Assembly: GCA_965204565.1 (NCBI GenBank)
Contig: CBDBEU010000005.1
Coordinates: forward strand, 1,922,001-1,986,000
Source: CBDBEU01 sp965204565
GTDB lineage: Bacteria; Pseudomonadota; Alphaproteobacteria; Rhizobiales; TMED25
Length of the DNA stretch: 64,000 nucleotides
Reading direction: 5' to 3'
A program made the translations under genes and the position numbers. Shown here in pieces: positions 26,740 to 35,312 of this stretch (position 1 is its first letter; every line of letters begins with the position of its first letter). A model generated the notes under the pieces. The model worked only from the letters and a program-made list of their open reading frames with translations, searched no databases and had not been told where the DNA came from.

Positions 26740-27674
26740 GCACTTGCCTCCTCATTTTGTGTTGCCGGTGCCGCCGCGCCCTCGCCTCTGGCGATCCAGG
26801 CGCCCGCGCACAGGCGTGAAAGTGCTCGCACCCGGCCTATGAACGCCTGACGTTCGGTCACCGATATGACGCCGCGCGCATCCAGTAGATTGAACAGGTG
26901 TGATGCCTTGATGCACTGGTCATAAGCGGGAAGCGCAAGCCCTGCCTCGCCCAGACGGGTGCATTCAGCTTCCGCATCCTTGAAATGCTGGAACAGCGCG
27001 TCTGTGTCCGCTTCCTCGAAATTGTAACGCGAGAACTCGCGCTCGGCCTGCAGGAACACGTCGCCATAGGAGATGCGCTCCGCCCCATCGCGCCCGTTGA
27101 AATTGAGGTCGTATACATTGTCGACGCCCTGCACATACATCGCCAGCCGCTCAAGCCCATAGGTCAGCTCGCCAGAAACCGGGCTGCAGTCATAGCCGCC
27201 GACCTGCTGGAAATAGGTGAATTGCGACACTTCCATGCCGTCGCACCACACCTCCCAGCCAAGCCCCCAGGCGCCCAGCGTCGGGCTTTCCCAGTCGTCC
27301 TCGACAAAGCGGATATCGTGCAGCGAGGAGTCGATGCCGATCACGGTCAGCGACTTGAGATACAGTTCCTGCAAATCCGGCGGCGATGGTTTGAGGATCA
27401 CCTGGAACTGATAATAGTGCTGCAGCCGGTTGGGGTTCTCGCCATAGCGGCCATCGGTCGGCCGCCGCGAGGGCTGAACATAGGCAGCGCGCCACGGGTC
27501 GGGCCCGAGCGAGCGCAGCGTGGTGGCGGGATGGAATGTGCCAGCGCCGACTTCCATGTCGTAGGGCTGAAGGATCACGCAACCCTGCCCTGCCCAATAG
27601 GACTGCAAGGTCAGGATCAGCCCCTGAAAGGAATGGCTGGGGTCGAGGTGAGATGCGGTTTCAGTCTGTGGCAT
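26736..27674 (-). CDS. glyQ: Glycyl-tRNA synthetase alpha subunit
   Basis: This is the catalytic alpha subunit of the heterotetrameric (alpha2beta2) bacterial glycyl-tRNA synthetase. The 312 residues include FQGLILTLQSYWAGQGCVIL, QPYDMEVGAGTFHPAT, YVQPSRRPTDGRYGENPNRL and WGLGWEVWCDGMEVSQFTYF, all diagnostic. The ATG at 27674 matches family length; an earlier in-frame ATG adds 15 residues. The beta subunit gene glyS is not adjacent in this window, and the downstream neighbour is the CDGSH gene. Confidence 0.96.
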   Translation of the reverse strand: MPQTETASHLDPSHSFQGLILTLQSYWAGQGCVILQPYDMEVGAGTFHPATTLRSLGPDPWRAAYVQPSRRPTDGRYGENPNRLQHYYQFQVILKPSPPDLQELYLKSLTVIGIDSSLHDIRFVEDDWESPTLGAWGLGWEVWCDGMEVSQFTYFQQVGGYDCSPVSGELTYGLERLAMYVQGVDNVYDLNFNGRDGAERISYGDVFLQAEREFSRYNFEEADTDALFQHFKDAEAECTRLGEAGLALPAYDQCIKASHLFNLLDARGVISVTERQAFIGRVRALSRLCAGAWIARGEGAAAPATQNEEASA

Positions 27675-27782
27675 GTCGGCTCGGACAACCTTGGAAGCAA
27701 TCGGTGATGCAATCGGCACGGGACACTATCAAGTTTTCACTGCAACGGAAATCGGTGAACACGGCCCGCGCACCATCGGTGT

Positions 27783-28682
27783 CTATAGCCCGAAACGCTG
27801 CCACAGGGCGCGCTCTTCCAGCGCCGAAATCGCACCGTCGGCCAGACTTGCGCCCAGATGTTCGAGCCCCGCGCTCGCCGCTCCCGACCGCTGCCAGCGC
27901 CAGCCGTGCGACATCTGCACCACCGAAAGCCTGACCCGCTTGCCAAAACGCGCGCGCATCACCGCGCGAAGATCTCCAGTGCCGTCGATGAGACCCAGTT
28001 CAGCTGCCCGCGTGCCGGTCCAGAACTCGCCGGTAAAAAGGTCCGCCTCGCGGTCCTCGATTGCCGCACCGCGGCGCTCGCGCACCAGAGTCTTGAAGTT
28101 CTCGTGAATTTCAAGTTGCAGCGCCTTCAACTTGTCGACGTCCTCGGCCTTTTCGGGCTGAAACGGATCGAGGATCATCTTGCGCTCGCCGGAGGTGTGC
28201 ACCCGCCGATCAATGCCGAGCCGGGCGATCGCCTGATCCAGCCCGAAACCCGCACTGACGACCCCGATCGAGCCGACGATCGAGCTTGCATCGGCGAATA
28301 TTTCATCCCCCGCCAGAGCCAGCAGATAGCCGCCCGATGCCGCCACATCCTCGCAGAATGTCACCACCGGAACCTTCTTTTCCGCCGCCAGCGCCCTGAT
28401 GCGGCCATGGATCAGCGTCGATTGCACCGGCGAGCCGCCGGGCGAGTTGATGATGATCGCCACCGCCTTGAGGTGCCTGAGCGAAAACGCCCGCTCAATT
28501 GCCGTGGCCGTGGAGGAAAACGACAGGCCCTGCCGCAGGGGCGTCACTGCCCCGATGACCCCGGAAAAGCGCAACACCCCGACCACCGGCGCCGGATTTC
28601 GCCATGGCGGCGGCAGCAATCGCCGCCAGCCGGCAGGCTTTGCGGAATTGTCGTTGGCCGCAATGTCGGTTTGATCGGTCAT
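27783..28682 (-). CDS. sppA: S49-family signal peptide peptidase (SppA-like)
   Basis: A serine-lysine dyad protease of 299 residues, SppA 36K type. The conserved blocks are INSPGGSPVQS, the nucleophile S116 in VAASGGYLLALAGDEI, DASSIVGSIGVV and the general base K168 in TSGERKMILDPF. No clear N-terminal transmembrane segment is seen, only a weakly hydrophobic VVGVLRFSGVIGAV, so it may be cytoplasmic or peripheral. The start overlaps the upstream methyltransferase stop by 4 bp. Confidence 0.93.
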   Translation of the reverse strand: MTDQTDIAANDNSAKPAGWRRLLPPPWRNPAPVVGVLRFSGVIGAVTPLRQGLSFSSTATAIERAFSLRHLKAVAIIINSPGGSPVQSTLIHGRIRALAAEKKVPVVTFCEDVAASGGYLLALAGDEIFADASSIVGSIGVVSAGFGLDQAIARLGIDRRVHTSGERKMILDPFQPEKAEDVDKLKALQLEIHENFKTLVRERRGAAIEDREADLFTGEFWTGTRAAELGLIDGTGDLRAVMRARFGKRVRLSVVQMSHGWRWQRSGAASAGLEHLGASLADGAISALEERALWQRFGL

Positions 28683-29503
28683 TTTTCCTGGCTCATGGCA
28701 GCAGTAATAGAAACCGGTGACGATCTGAAATCAAGCGCTGCCCCATGGCGCAGCACGTCTTCGGCCTCATCTGTATAGGAGCCATCGGCGCTATGCATCA
28801 CCAGCGGCGCCATCAGTCGCGGCCCGGCGCGCGAGCCCTTACGCGCCTGAACAATTGCCCGTGTCGCATCCTCACCGTGATGGGCGGCAACGGGCAAAAT
28901 GTCCGGGCCGCTAACATGGCGCACGAAGGCTGCAACAACCTCGCCCAGCGCCCCTGCCCGGTGGATCATCGTCACGGTGCCGCCGCCTTTTGTGGCATCA
29001 GCCAGACGCGCGACCCAGGTGCCAAGCTGCCCCGCCTCCCCCATATTGCCCGCCCGGCGCGAAGCATTATCGGACGCCCTCACCCGGCCCTTCTCAAAAA
29101 ACGGCGGATTGGCCATGGCATGATCGAACCTAGCCTCAACACCGCGCGATCGCAAGCCCTCGGCGGTCGCCTCGGCGATGGTGCAATTGATCACTTCGCA
29201 CCTGTCCGCAAATCCGTTCTCGCGCGCATTGCGAACCGCCAGTTCGGCGTGTTCGGCCTCGCTTTCAATGCCGCTCAGCCGCACCCCCTCAACTCTGGCA
29301 AGCAACGCCATTGCCGCGCCGCCGGGCCCGATACCGGCCTCAAGCACGCGCTCGCCGAACCGTGCCGGGACAGAGGCTGCCAGCAGCAGCGAATCAGAGC
29401 CCGCCCGAAACCCCCGCGCCGGCTGCACGATGGTGATCCGCTGGCCCAAAAGCCTGTCCATTGTCAGCTCCGGCATCTGGCCGCACGTTTCAGCTGTGTT
29501 CAT
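28679..29503 (-). CDS. TrmN6/YfiC-like tRNA (adenine-N6) methyltransferase
   Basis: A 274-residue class I methyltransferase: AdoMet motif I in VLEAGIGPGGAAMALL, an acidic ribose-binding region at LSGIESEAEHA, and catalytic NPPF in FDHAMANPPFFEKGRV. The preceding DRLLGQRITIVQPARGFRAG block is typical of YfiC-like tRNA1(Val) A37 enzymes in alphaproteobacteria. The ATG at 29503 overlaps the DUF2007 stop by 14 bp, and the stop overlaps sppA by 4 bp. The RNA target is inferred from the family only. Confidence 0.85.
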   Translation of the reverse strand: MNTAETCGQMPELTMDRLLGQRITIVQPARGFRAGSDSLLLAASVPARFGERVLEAGIGPGGAAMALLARVEGVRLSGIESEAEHAELAVRNARENGFADRCEVINCTIAEATAEGLRSRGVEARFDHAMANPPFFEKGRVRASDNASRRAGNMGEAGQLGTWVARLADATKGGGTVTMIHRAGALGEVVAAFVRHVSGPDILPVAAHHGEDATRAIVQARKGSRAGPRLMAPLVMHSADGSYTDEAEDVLRHGAALDFRSSPVSITAAMSQEK

Positions 29504-29708
29504 GAGCCAGTCCAGCCTCGCGCAAAAGTTCGTGTGCATCTTTGAGATCGTCTTCGCCGATCATGATGCGTTGCGGCAGGATTCCAATCGAGCCTTCCAT
29601 CACGCTCATATTCGTATCAAGCAGCACATGCCCGATGCCGGCATCGTTCAGCAATGACCTGACAAAACCGATCAGCACAATGTCATTGGATTTGATAAGC
29701 GTTTTCAA
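29490..29708 (-). CDS. DUF2007 family protein
   Basis: A 72-residue protein with the DUF2007 pattern: LKTLIKSNDIVLIGFVRSLL, then DAGIGHVLLDTNMSVMEGSI and the PQRIMIGEDDLKDAHELLRE tail. The domain is a small alpha-beta fold found beside SppA or TrmN6 genes in Rhizobiales and has no assigned reaction. A TTG at 29708 preceded by GGCAGG is the likely start; no in-frame ATG lies near. It heads the operon DUF2007-methyltransferase-sppA. Confidence 0.8.
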   Translation of the reverse strand: MKTLIKSNDIVLIGFVRSLLNDAGIGHVLLDTNMSVMEGSIGILPQRIMIGEDDLKDAHELLREAGLAHEHS

Positions 29709-29820
29709 AACCCTGCCATCGTGACCTTGAGTGAGATACCAGCGGGACCGCGACCTTGACCGGCCAAACAGCCGCCACCTATCCTGACACGGCGCACAGT
29801 TGCGAGAAAGGAACCTCAAT

Positions 29821-30837
29821 ATGGGGCTTGTCGTTCCACTTGATCAGGCAACCAGCGCCAGTGCCGGCGTTGAGCAGATGGCCGAGCTGACCGCCGATGA
29901 CATGGACAAGGTCAATGCGTTGATCATTGAGCGCACATGCTCGGACGTCGAAATGATTCCGGAACTCTCCCAGCACCTCATCAACTCCGGCGGCAAGCGC
30001 ATAAGGCCAATGCTGACGGTCGCCACCGGGCGCATGTGCGGACATCGAGCGGCAAAGCATGTGACGCTGGCGGCAAGCGTTGAGTTCATGCACACGGCAA
30101 CCCTGCTCCATGATGATGTGGTCGATGAAAGCGACTTGCGCCGCGGCAAGATCGCGGCACGCATGTTGTGGGGCAATGAAGCAAGCGTTCTGGTCGGCGA
30201 TTTTCTGCTCGGACAGGCCTTCAAGATGATGGTCGAGGCCAGCTCGCTGGATGCCCTGAGGATCCTGTCAGATACCGCCGCGGTGATCGCCGAAGGCGAA
30301 GTGATGCAGCTTACCACCGCACGGCGCCTGACCACCACCGAGGACGAATATCTGTCGGTCATCGCGGCCAAGACAGCAGCGCTTTTTTCCGCCGCCGCCG
30401 AAGTCGGCGGCGTCATTGCCGATCGCCCGCGTGAAGAGCTTGCGGCCCTTCGCTCATTTGGCAAGAATCTCGGCCTCGCCTTCCAGCTCACCGACGATGC
30501 GCTTGATTATTCCGGCGATCAGGCAGAACTCGGCAAATCGGTGGGAGATGATTTCCGCGAAGGCAAGATCACCCTGCCAATTGTTCTGACCTACCGGCGC
30601 GGCAATGCCGAAGACCGCGCTTTTCTGGAACGCACGCTGGAGCGCAGTGAGCGCGGCGACAACGATCTCGATAATGCGATCGAAATGGTGGCCCGTCACC
30701 AGGCGATCGACGACACTTTCGAGCGCGCCCGCCATTATGGCGCCATCGCGGTCGATGCTTTGGGGATCTTTCCCGATTCGCCGATCAGATCCGCGCTCGC
30801 CGACGCGGTATCCTTTGCCATCAACCGCTCACACTAA
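29821..30837 (+). CDS. ispB: Octaprenyl (polyprenyl) diphosphate synthase
   Basis: A trans-polyprenyl diphosphate synthase making the ubiquinone side chain. The 338 residues have GGKRIRP (57-63), the first Asp-rich motif LLHDDVVDESD (D98, D99, D102), and the second in LTDDALDYSGD. AAGGAA precedes the ATG at 29821. Chain length cannot be read safely; octaprenyl or decaprenyl is usual in this group. It is divergent from the DUF2007 operon and its 3' end overlaps that of ispE by 9 bp. Confidence 0.94.
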   Translation: MGLVVPLDQATSASAGVEQMAELTADDMDKVNALIIERTCSDVEMIPELSQHLINSGGKRIRPMLTVATGRMCGHRAAKHVTLAASVEFMHTATLLHDDVVDESDLRRGKIAARMLWGNEASVLVGDFLLGQAFKMMVEASSLDALRILSDTAAVIAEGEVMQLTTARRLTTTEDEYLSVIAAKTAALFSAAAEVGGVIADRPREELAALRSFGKNLGLAFQLTDDALDYSGDQAELGKSVGDDFREGKITLPIVLTYRRGNAEDRAFLERTLERSERGDNDLDNAIEMVARHQAIDDTFERARHYGAIAVDALGIFPDSPIRSALADAVSFAINRSH

Positions 30838-31737
30838 ATCTGCTGGTACCGCTCCGCCTGTGCGCGCCGGTCTGACCCACCAGCCGGGCTGTGCGGCGGC
30901 GATATCCCGTGCCGCCTGACCGGCTGCCGCGTCATCTGCAAACACGCCAAAGCACGTCGCGCCACTTCCCGACATGCGCGCCGCGATACAGCCCGGCGCA
31001 CCAGCGATCCGGTCAATCACCGCATCAATCTCCGGCACTATGGCACATGCCGGCGCTTGCAGATCGTTGCTCGCCTCAATCAAGGCCTGCTCGAACTGGG
31101 CCGCTGCAAATGGCGCGGCGCCTGTTGCGGCGCGCGCCAGCAGCTCACCAGGCGCAAGTCCGAGCGCCCCGAACACCTCAGCGGTTGAGACCGCAATGCG
31201 TGGATTGACCAGCACCAGCGCAATGTCCGGCATCGCATCGACAATGCGCACCTCCTCGCCAATGCCCCCGACAAGGGCCGGCTGGGAGCAAAGGCACACC
31301 GGAACATCCGCACCGAGTTCCAGCGCCATGCACGCAATCTGAGGGTGATCGGTCGAAATACCGCTCAATCTTGCCAGCAATCGCAACGCCGCCGCCGCAT
31401 CGGCCGAGCCGCCGCCAAGCCCGGCGGCAACCGGAATGTGCTTTTCAAGATGATAGGCGACAGGCGGTGCGTGCGGGAAGGCTTTGCGAAAAGCGGCATC
31501 GGCCGCGAGTACCAGATTTTCGCCGTCCGCGATCTCGCCGTGCATCGGGCCGCTCAAATCCAGCTGAACCCGTTCGCCAATTCGCGCCGTCAGCCGTTCG
31601 CCCAGATCAGCAAAGCAAATCAGGCTCTCAATCAGGCGATAGCCATCGGTGCGGCGCGCGATCACATGCAAGCTCAGATTGACTTTCGCCAATGCCGGCT
31701 CGATCAGAACATCGCCTCGGGCAATTTGTGAGCCCAC
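30829..31737 (-). CDS. ispE: 4-diphosphocytidyl-2-C-methyl-D-erythritol kinase
   Basis: A GHMP kinase of the MEP isoprenoid pathway. The 302 residues contain AKVNLSLHVIARRTDGYRLI at the N-terminus and the ATP-binding loop PVAAGLGGGSADAAAALRLL. The third GHMP motif is SGSGATCFGVF near the C-terminus. The gene converges on ispB, another isoprenoid gene, with overlapping stops; this may allow mutual interference of transcripts. Confidence 0.95.
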   Translation of the reverse strand: MGSQIARGDVLIEPALAKVNLSLHVIARRTDGYRLIESLICFADLGERLTARIGERVQLDLSGPMHGEIADGENLVLAADAAFRKAFPHAPPVAYHLEKHIPVAAGLGGGSADAAAALRLLARLSGISTDHPQIACMALELGADVPVCLCSQPALVGGIGEEVRIVDAMPDIALVLVNPRIAVSTAEVFGALGLAPGELLARAATGAAPFAAAQFEQALIEASNDLQAPACAIVPEIDAVIDRIAGAPGCIAARMSGSGATCFGVFADDAAAGQAARDIAAAQPGWWVRPARTGGAVPADLV

Positions 31738-31762
31738 GCTCTAATATTCCGGCAAATCGCGC

Positions 31763-33826
31763 TTAGTTGGCGTCGGGAATGACCAGTTCGTCGCCTGGGT
31801 AAATAGTGTTGGCGTCGCCGACCTTGTCGCGATTTGCCTCAAACAGCATCTCATAGAGCGCGCCTGCCCCAAGATACCGCACTGCCAGCCCCCAAAGCGT
31901 ATCGCCGGTCTCGACCTTGTGGGTCTTTGGCTCCTGCTGTTCCGGACCTGCCACCGCAGCGACGTCTGCTTCAGGCTCGGTCACCTCGGCAGGCTCTGGC
32001 GTTACCATCGGCGAGACTTCCACCTGCACCTCACCACTCGGTGTGGTTTCGGCCACCACCCGCTCATTTTTCTCCACCGCATCAAGGCCACGCGCCAGCT
32101 TGACTTCGATTTTTTCGATGTCGGCTTCCTCAGGCTCCATGGCCAGGGCGTGATCCCACTGGAACCGGGCCTCGACCAGCCGGCCAACCCGCCAGTACGC
32201 ATCCCCCAGATGTTCATTGATGACCGAGTCGTCAGGGCGTAATTCGACTGCGCGCTCAAGCTCTTCGACCGCCCGCTTGAAGTCGCCAAGCCGGTAATAG
32301 GCCCAGCCCAGACTGTCGACGATGTAACCATCATCGGGGCGCTGCCCGACCGCCCGCTTGACCATGTCCAGCGCTTCATCAAGATTGATGCCGATATCGA
32401 TCCAGGAATAACCGAGATAGTTGAGTACCAGCGGTTGTTCCGGCTCGAGCTCCAGCGCTTTCTTGAAATCGTTTTCAGCGAGCTGCCAGGCATCGGTGCG
32501 CTCGTAGCAAATGCCGCGGAAATAAAACAGCCGCCAGTCGTCCTGGCCGGGGTCGACAATCTGCTCTATCGCCTTGTCATAATAAGGAATTGCCTCGGCA
32601 AACTGTTCGCCGGCACGCATCAGATCGCCTGCCGAGATCAATGCAGCGCGGTCGCCCGGATCGATGTTGATCAGCCCGTCAAGGCGCACTTTCGCTTCAT
32701 CCGCCCGTTCCAGTGAATCGAGGTTGAGTGCCGCCTGAATTTCCGCCTCACGCTTCAGCGGTGACGTTGACGGAATGGCCGAATAGGCGTCAATCGCCTC
32801 TTCATATCGATTTTGGCGATCATGAATATCGGCAATCAGGAAATTCGCCATATCGAAATCCGGACGGGCAAACAGTGCAAGATTGAGATAGATCAGCGCC
32901 AGATCGCCGCCGCCATCCTGGGTGAGCGCCGAGCCCATTGCATAGAGTGTTTCCGCCGCGCCCTCGAACGCATCGCCGACCAACGGGCCGGTGAATTCGC
33001 CTCTGCGCACACGTTTGACGCTTGCGGCAATGATCGGATGATTTGGCGCATCGGTCAGAAACTCATCGTAGATCGCCAGCGCTTTTTCCTGTTTGCCATG
33101 ACGCTCCAGGAACCGGCCATAAGCATCGACCGTGCGCAAATCCGTGGCCGCTTCGAATGCCTTGGCATAGAACTTTTCAGCATCCTCGCCGCGGCCCTGC
33201 AAATCAGCGAGCAATGCCGCGTGATAGGTTCTGAAAGTGCCGAAACTGGAGCCTTCCTCGAGTTCTGCGATACCTGCCCTGGCAGCTTCCAGATCACCGG
33301 ATGCCTGATGCACCCACATTTCCAGAAGCCCCGATGCGAGCCGGGCAATCGGCCCTGAATCATTCGATAGCAGTCGCACCCTGGCGACGGGAAAGTTGCC
33401 CTCCTGCATCGCCTGCAAGGCAAGCAGGATATTTGCACCTAGATTGTTGGATACCGCCTTGACCGCCTTTGGTGCGATCGCCAGCGCCTCATCGAAATTT
33501 CCCGATGAAAGCTCGTAGACGACGGCCCGTTCAAGCAGCATGCGGTTGTCGGGATCGCGTTTCAGTGCGTCGTGCAAAAACCGGGCTGCTTGCGATCGGT
33601 CTCGGTCATTGCTGGCCTGGCGCGCCGCAAGATAGGAGCCGAACAGCGAGATGTCCTGATCACCGGCAATCTCGCCATTGCGATCCTCGGCCGCCTGCGG
33701 GCTGCCGGCAAATGCAAACACGGCAGCGCTTACAAATCCTGCCAGCGTCATCGACCGAAACAGGTGAGACTTGAAACGGTGACCAGCTCCATGACGCTCG
33801 CATTCATGGCATGAAATGTCGGTCAT
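31763..33826 (-). CDS. Exported TPR protein with C-terminal LysM domain
   Basis: The 687-residue protein has a hydrophobic signal segment (MTLAGFVSAAVFAFAGSPQA-AE at about 26-47). Roughly a dozen tetratricopeptide repeats follow over about 60-590 (for example YIVDSLGWAYYRLGDFKRAV and VINEHLGDAYWRVGRLVEAR), then an acidic Glu/Val/Pro linker. A LysM domain ends it (THKVETGDTLWGLAVRYLG...IYPGDELVIPDAN). The TPR part resembles envelope-assembly TPR proteins of Rhizobiales, and LysM suggests peptidoglycan binding in the periplasm. The combination is uncommon. The start may be the Met at residue 26. Confidence 0.82.
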   Translation of the reverse strand: MTDISCHECERHGAGHRFKSHLFRSMTLAGFVSAAVFAFAGSPQAAEDRNGEIAGDQDISLFGSYLAARQASNDRDRSQAARFLHDALKRDPDNRMLLERAVVYELSSGNFDEALAIAPKAVKAVSNNLGANILLALQAMQEGNFPVARVRLLSNDSGPIARLASGLLEMWVHQASGDLEAARAGIAELEEGSSFGTFRTYHAALLADLQGRGEDAEKFYAKAFEAATDLRTVDAYGRFLERHGKQEKALAIYDEFLTDAPNHPIIAASVKRVRRGEFTGPLVGDAFEGAAETLYAMGSALTQDGGGDLALIYLNLALFARPDFDMANFLIADIHDRQNRYEEAIDAYSAIPSTSPLKREAEIQAALNLDSLERADEAKVRLDGLINIDPGDRAALISAGDLMRAGEQFAEAIPYYDKAIEQIVDPGQDDWRLFYFRGICYERTDAWQLAENDFKKALELEPEQPLVLNYLGYSWIDIGINLDEALDMVKRAVGQRPDDGYIVDSLGWAYYRLGDFKRAVEELERAVELRPDDSVINEHLGDAYWRVGRLVEARFQWDHALAMEPEEADIEKIEVKLARGLDAVEKNERVVAETTPSGEVQVEVSPMVTPEPAEVTEPEADVAAVAGPEQQEPKTHKVETGDTLWGLAVRYLGAGALYEMLFEANRDKVGDANTIYPGDELVIPDAN

Positions 33827-34004
33827 TTCCTCGTTCCTCGATTATGCCCGCACCATGACTTCGTCTTACCGGCACCGCAAGAACCTATCGGCATTTCAAT
33901 GACCAAGATTGGTCCCGTAGCCACGTCCCCGCAGCCACGCCAATGTGACATCATCTGCGCTGGCGCACCAACCCGCAATCAATCGCATCTGCCCCTAATA
34001 TAAT

Positions 34005-34061
34005 CCACGTTCCCCAAGTAACGTTACGTTTTCGCGCCTCCGATCAGGCCGGTAACATGTT
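34005..34061 (+). repeat. Copy 1 of a 50-57 bp IS1380-type terminal repeat
   Basis: The segment containing GTAACGTTACGTTTTCGCGC and CCGGTAACATGTT recurs inverted at 35101-35155 and directly at 57435-57484. In copy 2 the same sequence sits immediately before an IS1380-like transposase start, so it is inferred to be the IS end. Confidence 0.8.
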
Positions 34062-34099
34062 ATCCTGCATATCCTGGATGGATTGACAGATTCGGCCTG

Positions 34100-34321
34100 A
34101 TGGATTCTGGTTTGCTGAAGCAATTCAAATCATCAGGGACTAGTCATGGGTGGTTTGGCGGGGAAAGCTCCGGGTGGGTCGATTTCACGGGCGATCATCT
34201 GAACGTTTTCTTTGAAACCGAAGATGGAACCGTGATTGCCAAACTGGCTCCTGATCTGGTCCTTTCCGTTGGCGGTGGTGCAACTTTGTTGATCAAGGCG
34301 GAAAACTGTGTCGTCCAGTGA
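34100..34321 (+). CDS. 73-residue ORF, unrecognised
   Basis: An ATG opens a 73-residue frame (GWFGGESSGWVDFTGDHLNV... ending in IKAENCVVQ) just inside the left terminal repeat of the IS1380-related remnant. Composition is protein-like and acidic, but no family is recognised and no strong ribosome-binding site is seen. It may be a truncated gene caught between mobile-element ends. Confidence 0.3.
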   Translation: MDSGLLKQFKSSGTSHGWFGGESSGWVDFTGDHLNVFFETEDGTVIAKLAPDLVLSVGGGATLLIKAENCVVQ

Positions 34322-34330
34322 CGGTGCGCC

Positions 34331-34660
34331 TTGGAAGTGGCTGTCATAAATATGACCGAACCTTATTTTGAAAAGACCAGGCCAGAGACTGAATATCCCA
34401 GCAACCTCACTGGGCCGCGGCCAGAAGAGGCCAAGAATGTCCGTCTGGTCGGCCACTCCGATTTGGACGGTTGGGGAGATGCATTCCAGATACGCGTGAA
34501 GGGCGGCATTTGCTACGTGATGGGCCCGGGTCTTTATGGGTCGAACGGGCTCATGGTTCTTGATGTCTCCGATCCGTCCAAGCCAAAGCTCATTCACCGG
34601 ATGGAAGACCGGCCTTCGGGCAGAGCCCACAAGGTTCTGGAGCGGCGCATTGCACATCTA
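34331..34660 (+). pseudogene. N-terminal fragment of an LVIVD-repeat protein
   Basis: The frame from 34331 encodes PRPEEAKNVRLVGHSDLDGW, GDAFQIRVKGGICYV and GLMVLDVSDPSKPKLIHRME. This is the opening of LVIVD-type beta-propeller proteins, which are extracytoplasmic and of unknown function. After about 105 residues the similarity stops where an IS1380 fragment begins, and the open frame continues only as read-through. The rest of the propeller is missing from the window. Confidence 0.65.
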
Positions 34661-35100
34661 CTCCGGCTCAGACCGGGTGGAACGGCACTATGCCAATTTC
34701 ACTTACCAGGCAAAGAGCTGGAGCAAACCCCGTCGGGTTGTTGTCGATCCCCGTATCCAGCCAGGCGCGAGAAGACCGACGGCCGCAGAAAGCACGCAAG
34801 GAGATGCCCTCCGTTCTTCCCTGTGCGCGGGTCACAGATCAGACCCGCAGCCATGTCCGTCAGGTCAAGGGCATCGTCCAGTTCCCGATGCAGCAGCAAT
34901 CCACCGTTCGAACTGATCGAAGAACCACAAAATGCCAGCTTGATCGACCGATCGAAATGCAGCCGCAAAGGGCCGGTTTCCGCTTCACCCGTCGCGTTCC
35001 TGGCCAAACCCCGGCCCCACATCATGCCTAAGTCATTGATGGAGATAGATTATCACACTTCATCGAGCCATAAAACCAGAGTTCATATGGGGAATGCGGG
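34661..35100 (-). mobile_element. Rearranged IS1380-family transposase remnant
   Basis: On the minus strand from 35025 the frame encodes FDRSIKLAFCGSSISSNGGL, DPRTGKNGGHLLA and RPSVFSRLAGYGD, the N-terminal part of IS1380 transposases. On the plus strand at about 34670-34760 a middle segment, RHYANFTYQAKSWSKPRRVV, occurs in the opposite orientation. So an inversion or two insertions plus deletion left two parts of the same gene type head to head. Confidence 0.65.
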
Positions 35101-35155
35101 AACATATTACCGGCTGTCGGAGGAGCGAAAACGTCACGTTACCTAGGGAACGTGG
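35101..35155 (-). repeat. Copy 2 of the IS1380-type terminal repeat, inverted
   Basis: Reverse complement of the repeat at 34005-34061 (GGTAACGTGACGTTTTCGC core). It lies about 75 bp upstream of the minus-strand transposase start, as expected for an IS end. Confidence 0.8.
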
Positions 35156-35312
35156 GTTTAGGTCATGCCGCTTTTCGGACAATTTCATTAACCCATCAAT
35201 GCCTCCGGCTCGATCAAGTTCCCTTGAGGCGAAGTGATGTGGAAGCGGGATCAATCTCGATTATATGCGGGTGGCCTGCACGGGGAATCTGCCCGGCAAT
35301 GGAGCTTACGCA

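Noticed and set aside
34331..35146. 271-codon plus-strand ORF as one gene
   Set aside because: Only the first 105 or so residues resemble a family; the rest reads through IS1380 sequence that is coding on the other strand.
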